Positions 19,401-27,048 of a DNA stretch of 56,421 nucleotides are shown here, piece after piece. Made by a program: the position numbers and the translations under genes. Source of the DNA: a virus. Location: the IMG/VR virus record IMGVR_UViG_3300026484_000465, positions 1 through 56,421 of that record. The stretch is one strand, 5' to 3'. A model generated the notes under the pieces. That model was not told the origin of the DNA, did no database searches, and saw nothing but the letters and a program-made list of their open reading frames with translations. The stretch's first letter is position 1. The number at the start of each line of letters is the position of its first letter.

Positions 19401-19853
19401 TCAAATATAGAAGAAAAACAATCTTTAATGGTAGAAGGACATTCAATCTCAGACAATGGCATATTCCATGAGAATTTGCAAGAACATATTGCCGCTATTG
19501 TTGATAAAGAAAAAGTTAAAGATTTTAGAGAAGAAGATATGAGATTTACTAAGGAAGATTTAAAAGGGTATGCATATCCTAATGAATATATAAAATCTTT
19601 AAATAATCAATTGATTAAAGGTGTTGAAGGAGTTAATACCAGTATATCTGCTGAAGATGTGATTTCCACTCAAAATGAACAGGTATTATCAGAAGAGACG
19701 GTTGAAGAAATAAGAAGATATATTGACGACCTGGGAGATGTTTCAGACTCTATGATTTACGATATGGTTCCAACTAGACCTATTATTGATGGTAAGCTAT
19801 TAAAAAAAATAATAGTTCCACAAGATGTAAGTGTAACGGACAGGGAGGAATAA
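16440..19853 (+). CDS. Very large basic repeat-like structural protein with acidic tail
   Basis: 1137 aa, ribosome site GGAGG 11-12 nt before ATG. For about 900 residues it has the same Tyr/Lys/Asn-rich strand pattern as the 14614 protein, including HNLNSVYSLKLKY, near-identical to NLNSIYSLNQPF there, so the two probably share a repeat fold. From about residue 900 the character changes to an acidic domain (MGGEEEIKKDKYWPDF ... SEETVEEIRRYIDDL). This could be a fibre shaft with a distinct attachment or trimerisation domain. Confidence 0.6.
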   Translation: MVLGYLNLNTLEILYIEAHFNIQTLNALTIECISFQIKKENLKGFVTPECYLSANNVVQFVGEYHNFNEYYIDYIDFSISNFTKNKKLKEVYSYNCFYSTLRNPFNRTHFHNVGTLFSIKSVIMRANFECKINDYKVDFALPSSMFYLKNLNLKAFVLTNSWGVIKNAELFFMGCNFPILTRLNKKNKYTSIWTNSKNHPYCITNKNYFFRIPLILHIRIGDITVLTEVEDNYTIEEPTTISLNYIIKPFVKIVKLNNDLLPVTSEEQYFNIFLLHNLNSVYSLKLKYKDTYNLKSLVSACLHIIPVVAPKGEYYIIDTKDFYKQIFKVSEVKNGNIANLNGVSLYLCDMWGIYQLNEVYGKTSKFILKTKIDKIDILNGIISDFTDLNIIIYKRIINLKSVGINSLIRLRIYSTSEFQKKGLYRSIRFNKVQKKPNKAAPFYETDWVKLVNYSMTNIIFDNLISGNAYKNMRGPYKRIFNMPIYYSLKNSFCVGKLSLIKKGIGFYVVNKNNNNTYNKLFVYLYSNNGQISGHLQNILYSSDGLEINRKSISSVELIYLLNVYLQPSYRRAAYIFKTKQDGTFDWDRKTMNYYKKILLSDDVIRANNECKRMGISPYGIRKVVGFELSKKEMSNIYYFDNQETHFNYKGVDYYIDTYPIEKQNVFYSFLKNYEFIKNVESSYYSFTIKNEVTTINSSKINIEAKASVFYLHKSNFYIKSGDIRYIRAIDSSNEYKITFNYFSREIMDLKPIVKNFVSTSKLLNLRNFKYPLYLQIIEVDIKDTLFDYYDVYINMPRTLNPYYSNEQKFKLNKPISLNGIVFKNIFRYKFIHVLKKYKGVYSNVFHIKIAQRETLKKVYSKYDSVWMQIYFSNYSDMAIDETILFLFNKNNDEFSIDMPIRHGFVDKMGGEEEIKKDKYWPDFLQDGDPEYGNFLVEDTPNHKAEPTKNCINVYNKLSYSGFNFEIERDDKILVGNLVYKTTKRLYGSNIEEKQSLMVEGHSISDNGIFHENLQEHIAAIVDKEKVKDFREEDMRFTKEDLKGYAYPNEYIKSLNNQLIKGVEGVNTSISAEDVISTQNEQVLSEETVEEIRRYIDDLGDVSDSMIYDMVPTRPIIDGKLLKKIIVPQDVSVTDREE

Positions 19854-19854
19854 T

Positions 19855-20628
19855 ATGTTTGAAATAAACTTTAATTCGGTTAAGGTTATGGGTCGTATAA
19901 TAGGATTAGAAAATGGAGAAAATAACATTTATTTAAATCCATTGAACGGTAACATTGTGTCTTATCAAAAAGAAGATTATATTAAAATAGCAACCATAAA
20001 TTATAATAAAGAGACAAAAACGATAGAAATAGAAACTAAAACAGAATCTTTTTCTGATAATATTAAAGCGGATTTTGATTTCAAGAATTACCATAATTGT
20101 AGAAATCTGGGAAATAGGAGAATGATAGCAAATGGTCCATATTATGGTGATACTAGTCTTATGGGATCAACAGAATTTCTAGAAGGACTACCTATTTCAT
20201 TTAATTACAATAGTTTTATTATGTCAAGTATATCCATAGCTTCATATAATTGGGCCGGTGGGAGAATGTGTTTTAATACAACCTTAACAAATGCTAATGT
20301 ACATAATCCTCCATTTACAGGGTATAGTCCTGGTTGTGGTATTTCTTCATCATTTTCAATACCTCAAATATCTCTTGCAATACCAATGAATTTACTTTAT
20401 GGTAATGGGTTGGCTGCAATGAAATGGATTAATGGAATGACTAGCATAGTTGACTTCTTTTATACTCACAGACAATATACAAATGTTGAAATAAATAAAA
20501 ATGATTTATTTAGACTTAAAATAAAAGGTAGTGAGATAAAAATTAACCCAATAGCATTAGATAACTCATCTATTTCTACTTCACCTGATTGGGCTGCATC
20601 AATGTCTATGTTGAATATATTAAAATAA
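19855..20628 (+). CDS. Unrecognised virion protein, Gly/Ser/Asn-rich
   Basis: 257 aa, ribosome site GGGAGG just before ATG. An N-terminal beta-rich part of about 80 residues is followed by a Gly/Ser/Asn/aromatic-rich region (SYNWAGGRMCFN, PPFTGYSPGCGISSS). Position right after the 1137-aa protein suggests a small fibre-tip or connector protein; no family recognised. Confidence 0.6.
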   Translation: MFEINFNSVKVMGRIIGLENGENNIYLNPLNGNIVSYQKEDYIKIATINYNKETKTIEIETKTESFSDNIKADFDFKNYHNCRNLGNRRMIANGPYYGDTSLMGSTEFLEGLPISFNYNSFIMSSISIASYNWAGGRMCFNTTLTNANVHNPPFTGYSPGCGISSSFSIPQISLAIPMNLLYGNGLAAMKWINGMTSIVDFFYTHRQYTNVEINKNDLFRLKIKGSEIKINPIALDNSSISTSPDWAASMSMLNILK

Positions 20629-20646
20629 CAAAAAAAAGGAAAAAAA

Positions 20647-22023
20647 ATGGCTAGTCTGTTTATATCAACAGTAAAACCAAAAACACTGGAAGTTATACCA
20701 GGCAAAAAACCATGGTTAACAAATATACCTGATGAACAAAAAGATGTTATATTGTATAAATTGGTAGGGCCTTGTCCTCCTCCAAACCAAGGTGGATGTG
20801 GTAAATATAAAAATGAAAAAAAAATAGTAGTTAAAGTTCCCGCAATGAGAGAAATGTTGACTCCATTTTTAATGGATTCAATTGAAAAAGAGATGAAAAA
20901 TAAATATTATCACAATATTAGATATATAGAAGTAGACAATAAAACATTCTACAAAAGATTAAAAAAACATAAAATACATAAATTTAGATATTTTTATAAA
21001 GGTAAGTTCAGAACATTATATTTTAATTTACAATCAAAATCTTTGATATTAAAAGAAAATTTCGCTATTCATTTAACTTTATTTGCTTCTTTTCCTGCAA
21101 GAGGTTTAACGGCTGGATTACCTGTTCCTTGTAAAAGAGCTGGTTCATATAAAGCACCTTGCGCGTGTAATGCATCTGATTGGGCAATAGCTACATGGTT
21201 AAAAGGGCTTGACCCACTTAAAGATGAGTGGTGGCAGATACATGGGGAACCAGAGTTAGATAAGTATTGTAGTCCAACTGGAAAACCTTGTTATGGTGCC
21301 CCGTTGGAATTAGAACATGATATATATTATTATACAAAGCCAGGTGATAATGATTATATTGTTGAATGTTTTACTGAAGAAATTGTGAACAATAATTTAG
21401 AAGGATGGGCTAAAACCAAATATTTTATATTAGATAGAGAAGGCGAATATTTTAAAAAAGGAACAAAAAATAAAGCAAGATACTCCGATTGGGTTTTAGA
21501 TTCATATAATAGTCAAGAGTATCAGAGAATAGAATTATATCATGATAAAAAAGAAGAAGTTAAAGCTAGATTTGTTGTTGATAACTTTAAAAGTATTGAT
21601 GAACTGTTTAAAAAAATAGGATACTCATGGTTTGGCAGACATAACACTTTTTATTTAATGTGGTTAGGATGTGTTAATTATTTTAATGATGAAATTATAG
21701 AAGGATTTTACTGCCCTCCAGACCCAGAACTCAAAATAATTGGAGGGGGTGGTGCTAAATTAATAGTTCCTAATGGTGGTGGAATAGAGGCGAATGGTTT
21801 TAATGACATTAGTGACGATAAAGAATTTCTTATTCAACAAACAATAGAATGGTATAAACAACCAGATTTGTCTATAAAACATTTAGATGATATAAAAATA
21901 TTCCAACAAGAGCAAGTATTGTATTTTAACATAAACACAGATAAATATTTAGACAAGATAAGAATTAATGGGAACACAAATGATGATTTTATAGATTATG
22001 CTGTGGTAAACTATTTTACTTAA
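20647..22023 (+). CDS. Cys-rich unrecognised structural protein
   Basis: 458 aa. It contains Cys clusters (GPCPPPNQGGCGKY near residue 40; CKRAGSYKAPCACN near 160; YCSPTGKPCYG near 207), unusual in this window and perhaps metal-binding. A Gly-rich turn, IGGGGAKLIVPNGGG, lies near residue 368. It ends the long first plus-strand operon before a new promoter. Family not recognised. Confidence 0.65.
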   Translation: MASLFISTVKPKTLEVIPGKKPWLTNIPDEQKDVILYKLVGPCPPPNQGGCGKYKNEKKIVVKVPAMREMLTPFLMDSIEKEMKNKYYHNIRYIEVDNKTFYKRLKKHKIHKFRYFYKGKFRTLYFNLQSKSLILKENFAIHLTLFASFPARGLTAGLPVPCKRAGSYKAPCACNASDWAIATWLKGLDPLKDEWWQIHGEPELDKYCSPTGKPCYGAPLELEHDIYYYTKPGDNDYIVECFTEEIVNNNLEGWAKTKYFILDREGEYFKKGTKNKARYSDWVLDSYNSQEYQRIELYHDKKEEVKARFVVDNFKSIDELFKKIGYSWFGRHNTFYLMWLGCVNYFNDEIIEGFYCPPDPELKIIGGGGAKLIVPNGGGIEANGFNDISDDKEFLIQQTIEWYKQPDLSIKHLDDIKIFQQEQVLYFNINTDKYLDKIRINGNTNDDFIDYAVVNYFT

Positions 22024-22034
22024 TAATTTTTTAT

Positions 22035-22056
22035 GTTATAATTAAGAAAAAAAAGG
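22035..22056 (+). promoter_or_regulatory. Extended -10 promoter for the tail operon
   Basis: TTATGTTATAATTAAG, A-run, GG. TATAAT is at 22037-22042. It is the only clear promoter between here and 35373, so the connector, sheath, chaperone, tape measure and hub genes probably share one transcript. Confidence 0.75.
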
Positions 22057-22063
22057 AAAAAAA

Positions 22064-22567
22064 ATGACTTTTACTAACACAAGTAAAGCAGTTTTAGTGT
22101 TAAATGGTAGGTTAATAGATCCTAGTAAGTCTATTTTTGTAAGTGATGATAATTTAAAATCAAATGCTCACAAAATTCTTCAATATTGTGTTACTAATAA
22201 AGGTATTGTAAAAGATATTACAGGAAAACAAATGTCTGTTGAAGCACTTAAAGAATATATTAATTATAGTAGTGTATCAACAAAAAACGAACAAGTAGAA
22301 AAAGAAAAGGATGATTATCTTGATATACTTAAAGAAACTATTAAAGAGGAAGAAGCAAAAGAAAAGCCTGTCGTTGAAGTGGAAAAAGAAACTGTTAAAG
22401 TGGAAAAAGAAAAAGAAGAACCTGTTACTGAAGTAAAAGAGCCTGTTGTTGAAGAAACAAAAGAACCTGTTACTGAAGTAAAAGAGCCTGTTGTTGAAGA
22501 AACAAAAGAACCTGTTGTTGAAACTAAAAAAACTAATTCAAGAAAAACAACATCAAGAAGAAAATAA
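22064..22567 (+). CDS. Protein with Glu/Val/Pro-rich repeats and basic tail
   Basis: 167 aa. Residues 1-75 form a small mixed domain starting TNTSKAVLVLNGRLIDP. From about 85 to 155 the chain is an extended Glu/Lys/Val/Pro repeat (unit EPVTEVKEPVVEETK, two exact copies plus partial ones), ending in a basic NSRKTTSRRK. First gene of the tail operon. Possibly a flexible linker or a connector-associated protein; not recognised. Confidence 0.65.
   Translation: MTFTNTSKAVLVLNGRLIDPSKSIFVSDDNLKSNAHKILQYCVTNKGIVKDITGKQMSVEALKEYINYSSVSTKNEQVEKEKDDYLDILKETIKEEEAKEKPVVEVEKETVKVEKEKEEPVTEVKEPVVEETKEPVTEVKEPVVEETKEPVVETKKTNSRKTTSRRK
22421..22510 (+). repeat. Two exact 45-bp tandem repeats in coding sequence
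   Basis: 22421-22465 and 22466-22510 are identical and encode the 15-residue unit PVTEVKEPVVEETKE; a partial copy follows. Confidence 0.9.
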
Positions 22568-22570
22568 CAC

Positions 22571-23041
22571 ATGGCTCTATATGTAGATATTGATGACATT
22601 AAAGAATTTATTCAAGACAAACCAGAATTAAATTTCCTTAATGACAATATGGAACAGTTTAGAGATGATTTGTACGACGTGATATTACCTATGGTAGAAG
22701 ATGAGATATTGACTCAATATCCTTCTTTGTCAGGTCGTAAAATAAGAAAAAGTATAATAATGTTCTTAATTATAGCCAACTTGATGGGATCAGAGGCTTT
22801 TATTCAAGTTAGAAATCAAGTGAGTGTGGCTGATACAAATAATAATGGTACTTCATTATATGGAAAACAAGGTGAATATTTACAATTAGAACAAATGTAT
22901 AGACAAAGGGCTAATTTAATGCTCAATGCTATGGTTAAATCTTCTTTCTATAATGAATGTTGGGGAAGTGTGTATTCTAATGCATCAGATATGGAAAGTA
23001 GTAATGAAATGTATGATGGTTTAATTACTATAGGGTATTAG
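22571..23041 (+). CDS. Head-tail connector/adaptor candidate
   Basis: 156 aa, mainly helical by pattern, with YVDIDDIKEFI at the start and QLEQMYRQRANLMLNAM in the C-terminal part. It opens the gene series that leads to the tail sheath, where contractile phages usually keep head-completion and neck genes. Identification is by gene order and size only. Confidence 0.6.
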   Translation: MALYVDIDDIKEFIQDKPELNFLNDNMEQFRDDLYDVILPMVEDEILTQYPSLSGRKIRKSIIMFLIIANLMGSEAFIQVRNQVSVADTNNNGTSLYGKQGEYLQLEQMYRQRANLMLNAMVKSSFYNECWGSVYSNASDMESSNEMYDGLITIGY

Positions 23042-23857
23042 ATGATTAGATTAATAAAAGACACAGTTAATTCTATTATTGTTTACATTTGGGATGAAAA
23101 TGTAACAGCTGATACTTTACGAGTATGGACAAAACACTCTTCATCTGAAAAAAAATTAGTTGGCGAGTTACCATACAATAAAGATAAAATAGATTATTTA
23201 TTTTCAGGATTCTCTAATTTTATTGATTATAATGTTGATTTTTTTCCTTTTGAAGTGGAATTTTTAAAAGACAACAAAATTATAAAAAATGTTATTGTTA
23301 GCACAACAAATTACAAATTAAAACCGTTCCAAAGAGGGGTTTATAAAGTAAAAAGACAAGAGTTTTACATAAAAGCAAAAAACGTAAATGGAATGAGATT
23401 GCTTTTATTTAAAAAACAAAATAAAGAACATTGTCCCGATTGTTGGGATGAGGATTATAAATCTTCAAATAATAGCAATTGTAAAACATGTGGTGGAACT
23501 GGCTATGTAGATAAGTATTCATTACCTGTTTTTAGTTATGGATTTTACTTTAATGACCAACCAGTAGATTCCCCAACTATTGAGAGTGGTAAACAACCAT
23601 TAAATCCTGCAGTAGGAAATAATGCATATATTACTTTACTCCCTGATATTGTCTTAACCCAATCAGATCTAATCTACTCTGTAGATATTGGTGATTTAAG
23701 TATTATACATAAAACAACATTAACACTTTTCAATAATAACCCTATAAGTCAAAAAGTATTTACTTCATCGCTACCAACAAATTCCAACGTTTATAAATCC
23801 ATAAAGGAAAATCTACATAATAAGATGAAGGAGGTGATGGGTGGCATTGGACAATAA
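23042..23857 (+). CDS. Zinc-finger neck/head-tail protein candidate
   Basis: 271 aa, ATG directly after the preceding stop. Residues about 130-156 contain CPDC, then CKTCGGTGYV 14 residues on, a four-Cys zinc-ribbon-like site. A CxxC-x(n)-CxxCxGTGY pattern is known to me from neck-region proteins of large phages, followed as here by a beta-rich C-terminal domain. Its end overlaps the next gene by 17 bases. Confidence 0.6.
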   Translation: MIRLIKDTVNSIIVYIWDENVTADTLRVWTKHSSSEKKLVGELPYNKDKIDYLFSGFSNFIDYNVDFFPFEVEFLKDNKIIKNVIVSTTNYKLKPFQRGVYKVKRQEFYIKAKNVNGMRLLLFKKQNKEHCPDCWDEDYKSSNNSNCKTCGGTGYVDKYSLPVFSYGFYFNDQPVDSPTIESGKQPLNPAVGNNAYITLLPDIVLTQSDLIYSVDIGDLSIIHKTTLTLFNNNPISQKVFTSSLPTNSNVYKSIKENLHNKMKEVMGGIGQ

Positions 23858-24554
23858 TTCTGTAAAAGTAATAGATATTGGAGAGAAACAAAAAAATACA
23901 GAGATTTCTTTTTCTACATCTACAATAAATTCTTTTAATAGAAAAGTAACTAATCCCAAGGAAATGATTGGTTATTATATGGTATTAACAAACTTATTCC
24001 TTTCTGATATAGGTAGAGAAGATATTGAAACTGATGTCTTTTTTAATGAAAATAAAGCTAGAGAAAATCCAATTTATATATTATTCAATAGAGGAACATT
24101 ATCTCCTGCTAATTTAGCTGTGCCTGGTTCGAGTTTTAATCCTGTTGGCACAGAAGATATATCTATACATATAAACTCTGGAGAAAATATAAACCCTAAT
24201 GAAAACTTGTTAGGAGTTCATATGTTAAATGCCCAAATGCAAATCAAGCTATATGCACATAACAGGGTTGAATTAGAAGAATTAGGTTATAAAATTTATA
24301 ATTTAGTTCTTTCTGTTTCGGACAATGTTTTATCTCAAATGTTTTCTGATATAGCCAGAGTTATGGAGCCATCAATGTCTTCTATTGTGCCAACTAAAGA
24401 TTATGATGATATGTATGAATGTGAAATAGATTGGAGTATTTATTATATAGAAAGCAATATTTTACTTTTTAAAGAAAAAATGTTAAAATACAATAACTTC
24501 ATAGTGTTTGACCAACAGGCACAAGATGAAATAAAAATAAATAAAAAAGGATAA
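23841..24554 (+). CDS. Tail terminator/completion protein candidate
   Basis: 237 aa with a GTG start at 23841, fixed by an unusually strong AAGGAGG at 23828-23834, 6 nt upstream, unlike the A-rich sites elsewhere. The middle part (MQIKLYAHNRVELEELGYKI) and the C terminus with alternating beta strands resemble tail-terminator or neck proteins found before sheath genes. No specific motif; the call rests on order and size. Confidence 0.55.
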   Translation: MALDNNSVKVIDIGEKQKNTEISFSTSTINSFNRKVTNPKEMIGYYMVLTNLFLSDIGREDIETDVFFNENKARENPIYILFNRGTLSPANLAVPGSSFNPVGTEDISIHINSGENINPNENLLGVHMLNAQMQIKLYAHNRVELEELGYKIYNLVLSVSDNVLSQMFSDIARVMEPSMSSIVPTKDYDDMYECEIDWSIYYIESNILLFKEKMLKYNNFIVFDQQAQDEIKINKKG

Positions 24555-24557
24555 ATA

Positions 24558-26696
24558 ATGATTTCTATTAGACCTTATGTATCCGTACAAGAGGATATAA
24601 TTGCTTCTGCACCAGTTATGTTAGATTCTTTACTTAAAGGGCTAATTGTAGGTCCAATAATGGATGAATTTCATTCTATTTCTGAAAGTTTTAATTTTTC
24701 TGTTTTAAATAGTGTGACTATTGCAAAATTAAATGATCAACTAGATGATAAAGGTAAATATTTTAAAATAGCTGGAGCCAGAGAAGGTAGTACGGTGGAC
24801 GCTAATTCTATTGAATGGGGTGCTTCTATTGCAAAATTCTTGTTTGATTTTGGTGACAATGAGTTGAAAGGGCATGTTAAAGATAAAGACCATAAATATA
24901 TCTTTATTCAAGAAACAGGTGATGATGGTCAAGCATCAGAAAGCGATTTAATTGACCAAGGATTGCAAAAAGGAGATACTCTTAGAGTATACGATCCAGA
25001 TGATGATAGTAAATTTACTGATATAGTTATTAGGGATTTTGATAGAGATGGAGATGACTTAGCTATTCTTTTATGGGATGAAATTCCTTATGATGTTGAT
25101 GAAACTAAATCTTTAAAAACTGATATTGTTAAAGAATTTAAAGATGTTGAATTAACACAAAAAGACTATAGCTATTCGTCTGCACCATATAGTGGAACGG
25201 ATGTTTTAATTAAAGGTGAGGGTAAGTTTTATTTAACTTACTTTGTTTATAAGCCTACAGATAAAGATGCTAGCTTAAATAACATTGTTGTGTCTACAGC
25301 AAATATGGTGATTCCTAATTATAGTGGGGGAGTTTTAACAGCAAAAGTTTTTGACGGATTTTTAAATAACTTTTTTGATGCATATAGAACTGATTTAGAA
25401 AATCAAATTCTTACAGTAAACTATTCTAACTACAAAAAATTATTAGGAAAACCTTCTAAGAAAAATAAATTAGGTACAGCATTGCATTTAATTGCCCAAG
25501 AAGTGCCAGGCTTCGAAATTAAAGTTATGCCAACAATAAAAGATGATTTAGAGAGTTATTCTAAAGTTTTTGATTCACTTGTGAATGTAGAAGATTTTTA
25601 TAGTATAACCCCACTTACATCGGACAAAAAAGTTATTGGATTGTTAAATAGATTAACAGAACAAGTATCGACTGGTGAAGTATCTAACTTTAAAATGGGT
25701 GTAGCTTCGATTAAGATGCCAATTATAACTAAAAAAATAGAAACTTCTTCTTACAATGTAGAAGATAATGATGATGGCACATATACTGTAACATTAGACA
25801 ATGGTGGTTTTAGTAGTAGTGATATTCGCGTGGGTGATTATATTTTTGGAAATAAAGATATTAAACTTGCAGACGAAGAATATTATAATGACATAGGAGA
25901 AACATATTCAGGAAAAGCCATAGCAAAAATCCAAGATGTTGTAACTGACAAAAAAATCATAATAACTCCTATTATAGAAGGGTTAGAAGTAAAAGAAGCT
26001 TTAGATGGTCAAGATTTAGTTGTTGCTAAATTAAATACAAAAAACGAAATTAAAAAAATTATAAAAGAATATCCTAAATCTTTTAATAATATGCATATGG
26101 TGTTAGTTTTCCCTGATAAGTTTGTAAAAGGTAACAATGTATATGCTGGTTATTATGGTGCTGCTGTTATTCAGGCTGTTATGGCTCATTTACCACCTCA
26201 ACAAGGTTTATCAAATATGGCTATTACTGTTTTTGACAGGGTAATTAATTCTTCTTACTATTTTCAAGAATCAGAGTTAGATGAAATAGCTAGTGCTGGA
26301 GTTATGGTAATTTCTCAAAAATCATTTAATTCTTATCCATATATTATAAGACAATTAACTACAGATATGAATTCTATAGAAGAAATGGAAGTTTCTAAAG
26401 TTAGATGTTTAGATTATGTTGCTATTCAAATTAAACAATCAGTTGATGGTTATGTAGGGAAAAGAAATGTGACACACGATAATGAGGATGAAATACTTCA
26501 AAAAATTGAAGTATTATTAAAAAGTATTATTAAGGATACTTCGAATATATTATTAGGACCAATTATTTTATCTTACTCTAATTTAGTTGTTAAAATAGAT
26601 ACTAATGAAGTTGGAGCGATAGAAGGTTCAGTGGAAGTTGTAACACCTACTTCATTAAATGCAATTAAATTAGGTGTAAAATCTAAAAGTAAATAA
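24558..26696 (+). CDS. Tail sheath protein
   Basis: 712 aa. N terminus RPYVSVQEDI ... GLIVGP matches sheath openings. Residues about 515-700 carry the conserved C-terminal half: YAGYYGAAVIQAVMAHLPPQ, the ELDEIASAGVMVISQ segment, IIRQLTTDMNSIEEMEVSK, RCLDYVAIQIKQ, DGYVGKRN and a final strand EGSVEVVTPTSL. The middle region is a variable, Asp-rich surface insertion. It polymerises around the tail tube and contracts to drive DNA delivery. It is followed by the tube candidate, as expected. Confidence 0.88.
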   Translation: MISIRPYVSVQEDIIASAPVMLDSLLKGLIVGPIMDEFHSISESFNFSVLNSVTIAKLNDQLDDKGKYFKIAGAREGSTVDANSIEWGASIAKFLFDFGDNELKGHVKDKDHKYIFIQETGDDGQASESDLIDQGLQKGDTLRVYDPDDDSKFTDIVIRDFDRDGDDLAILLWDEIPYDVDETKSLKTDIVKEFKDVELTQKDYSYSSAPYSGTDVLIKGEGKFYLTYFVYKPTDKDASLNNIVVSTANMVIPNYSGGVLTAKVFDGFLNNFFDAYRTDLENQILTVNYSNYKKLLGKPSKKNKLGTALHLIAQEVPGFEIKVMPTIKDDLESYSKVFDSLVNVEDFYSITPLTSDKKVIGLLNRLTEQVSTGEVSNFKMGVASIKMPIITKKIETSSYNVEDNDDGTYTVTLDNGGFSSSDIRVGDYIFGNKDIKLADEEYYNDIGETYSGKAIAKIQDVVTDKKIIITPIIEGLEVKEALDGQDLVVAKLNTKNEIKKIIKEYPKSFNNMHMVLVFPDKFVKGNNVYAGYYGAAVIQAVMAHLPPQQGLSNMAITVFDRVINSSYYFQESELDEIASAGVMVISQKSFNSYPYIIRQLTTDMNSIEEMEVSKVRCLDYVAIQIKQSVDGYVGKRNVTHDNEDEILQKIEVLLKSIIKDTSNILLGPIILSYSNLVVKIDTNEVGAIEGSVEVVTPTSLNAIKLGVKSKSK

Positions 26697-26709
26697 AAAA
26701 GGATAAAAG

Positions 26710-27045
26710 ATGGCTTTAACAAAAGGAACTATGAGTTCAACTAATGCTGCTGCAACTGGTATTATTATAAACTACAGTTTAACATATGGAGAAGACCCGC
26801 AACCATTATATGAGGCGGGTAGTTCAGAAATACATGCTGTATTAAGAATGGAATCAATGTTACAGTTACAAGTAAGTAAGGCAATGTTTAATAATGGTGA
26901 TGCTATTCAAAGTGTAAATGGAATACAATTAATAGGGGCTCCTAGCAAAACAATTCAAAACCCTGCTATAAAATACACTTATTCTGCATCTTCTGGACAA
27001 GTTTATGTTGTTGAAAACTTTATGGCAATTGGAAAAGAAGCATAA
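26710..27045 (+). CDS. Tail tube protein candidate
   Basis: 111 aa, directly after the sheath gene with AAAAAAGGAT 5 nt before ATG. Short beta-rich protein without membrane segment. The sheath-tube order is typical of contractile phages and a length near 110-120 aa is known for some tubes (Mu type). The sequence itself shows no diagnostic motif, so a different small tail protein is possible. Confidence 0.5.
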   Translation: MALTKGTMSSTNAAATGIIINYSLTYGEDPQPLYEAGSSEIHAVLRMESMLQLQVSKAMFNNGDAIQSVNGIQLIGAPSKTIQNPAIKYTYSASSGQVYVVENFMAIGKEA

Positions 27046-27048
27046 TTT

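Noticed and set aside
22421-22510. CRISPR-like array
   Set aside because: The repeats are directly adjacent with no spacers and are in a coding frame.
22315-22599. Minus-strand Ser/Thr/Val repeat protein
   Set aside because: It is the reverse of the 45-bp repeats of the 22064 gene.
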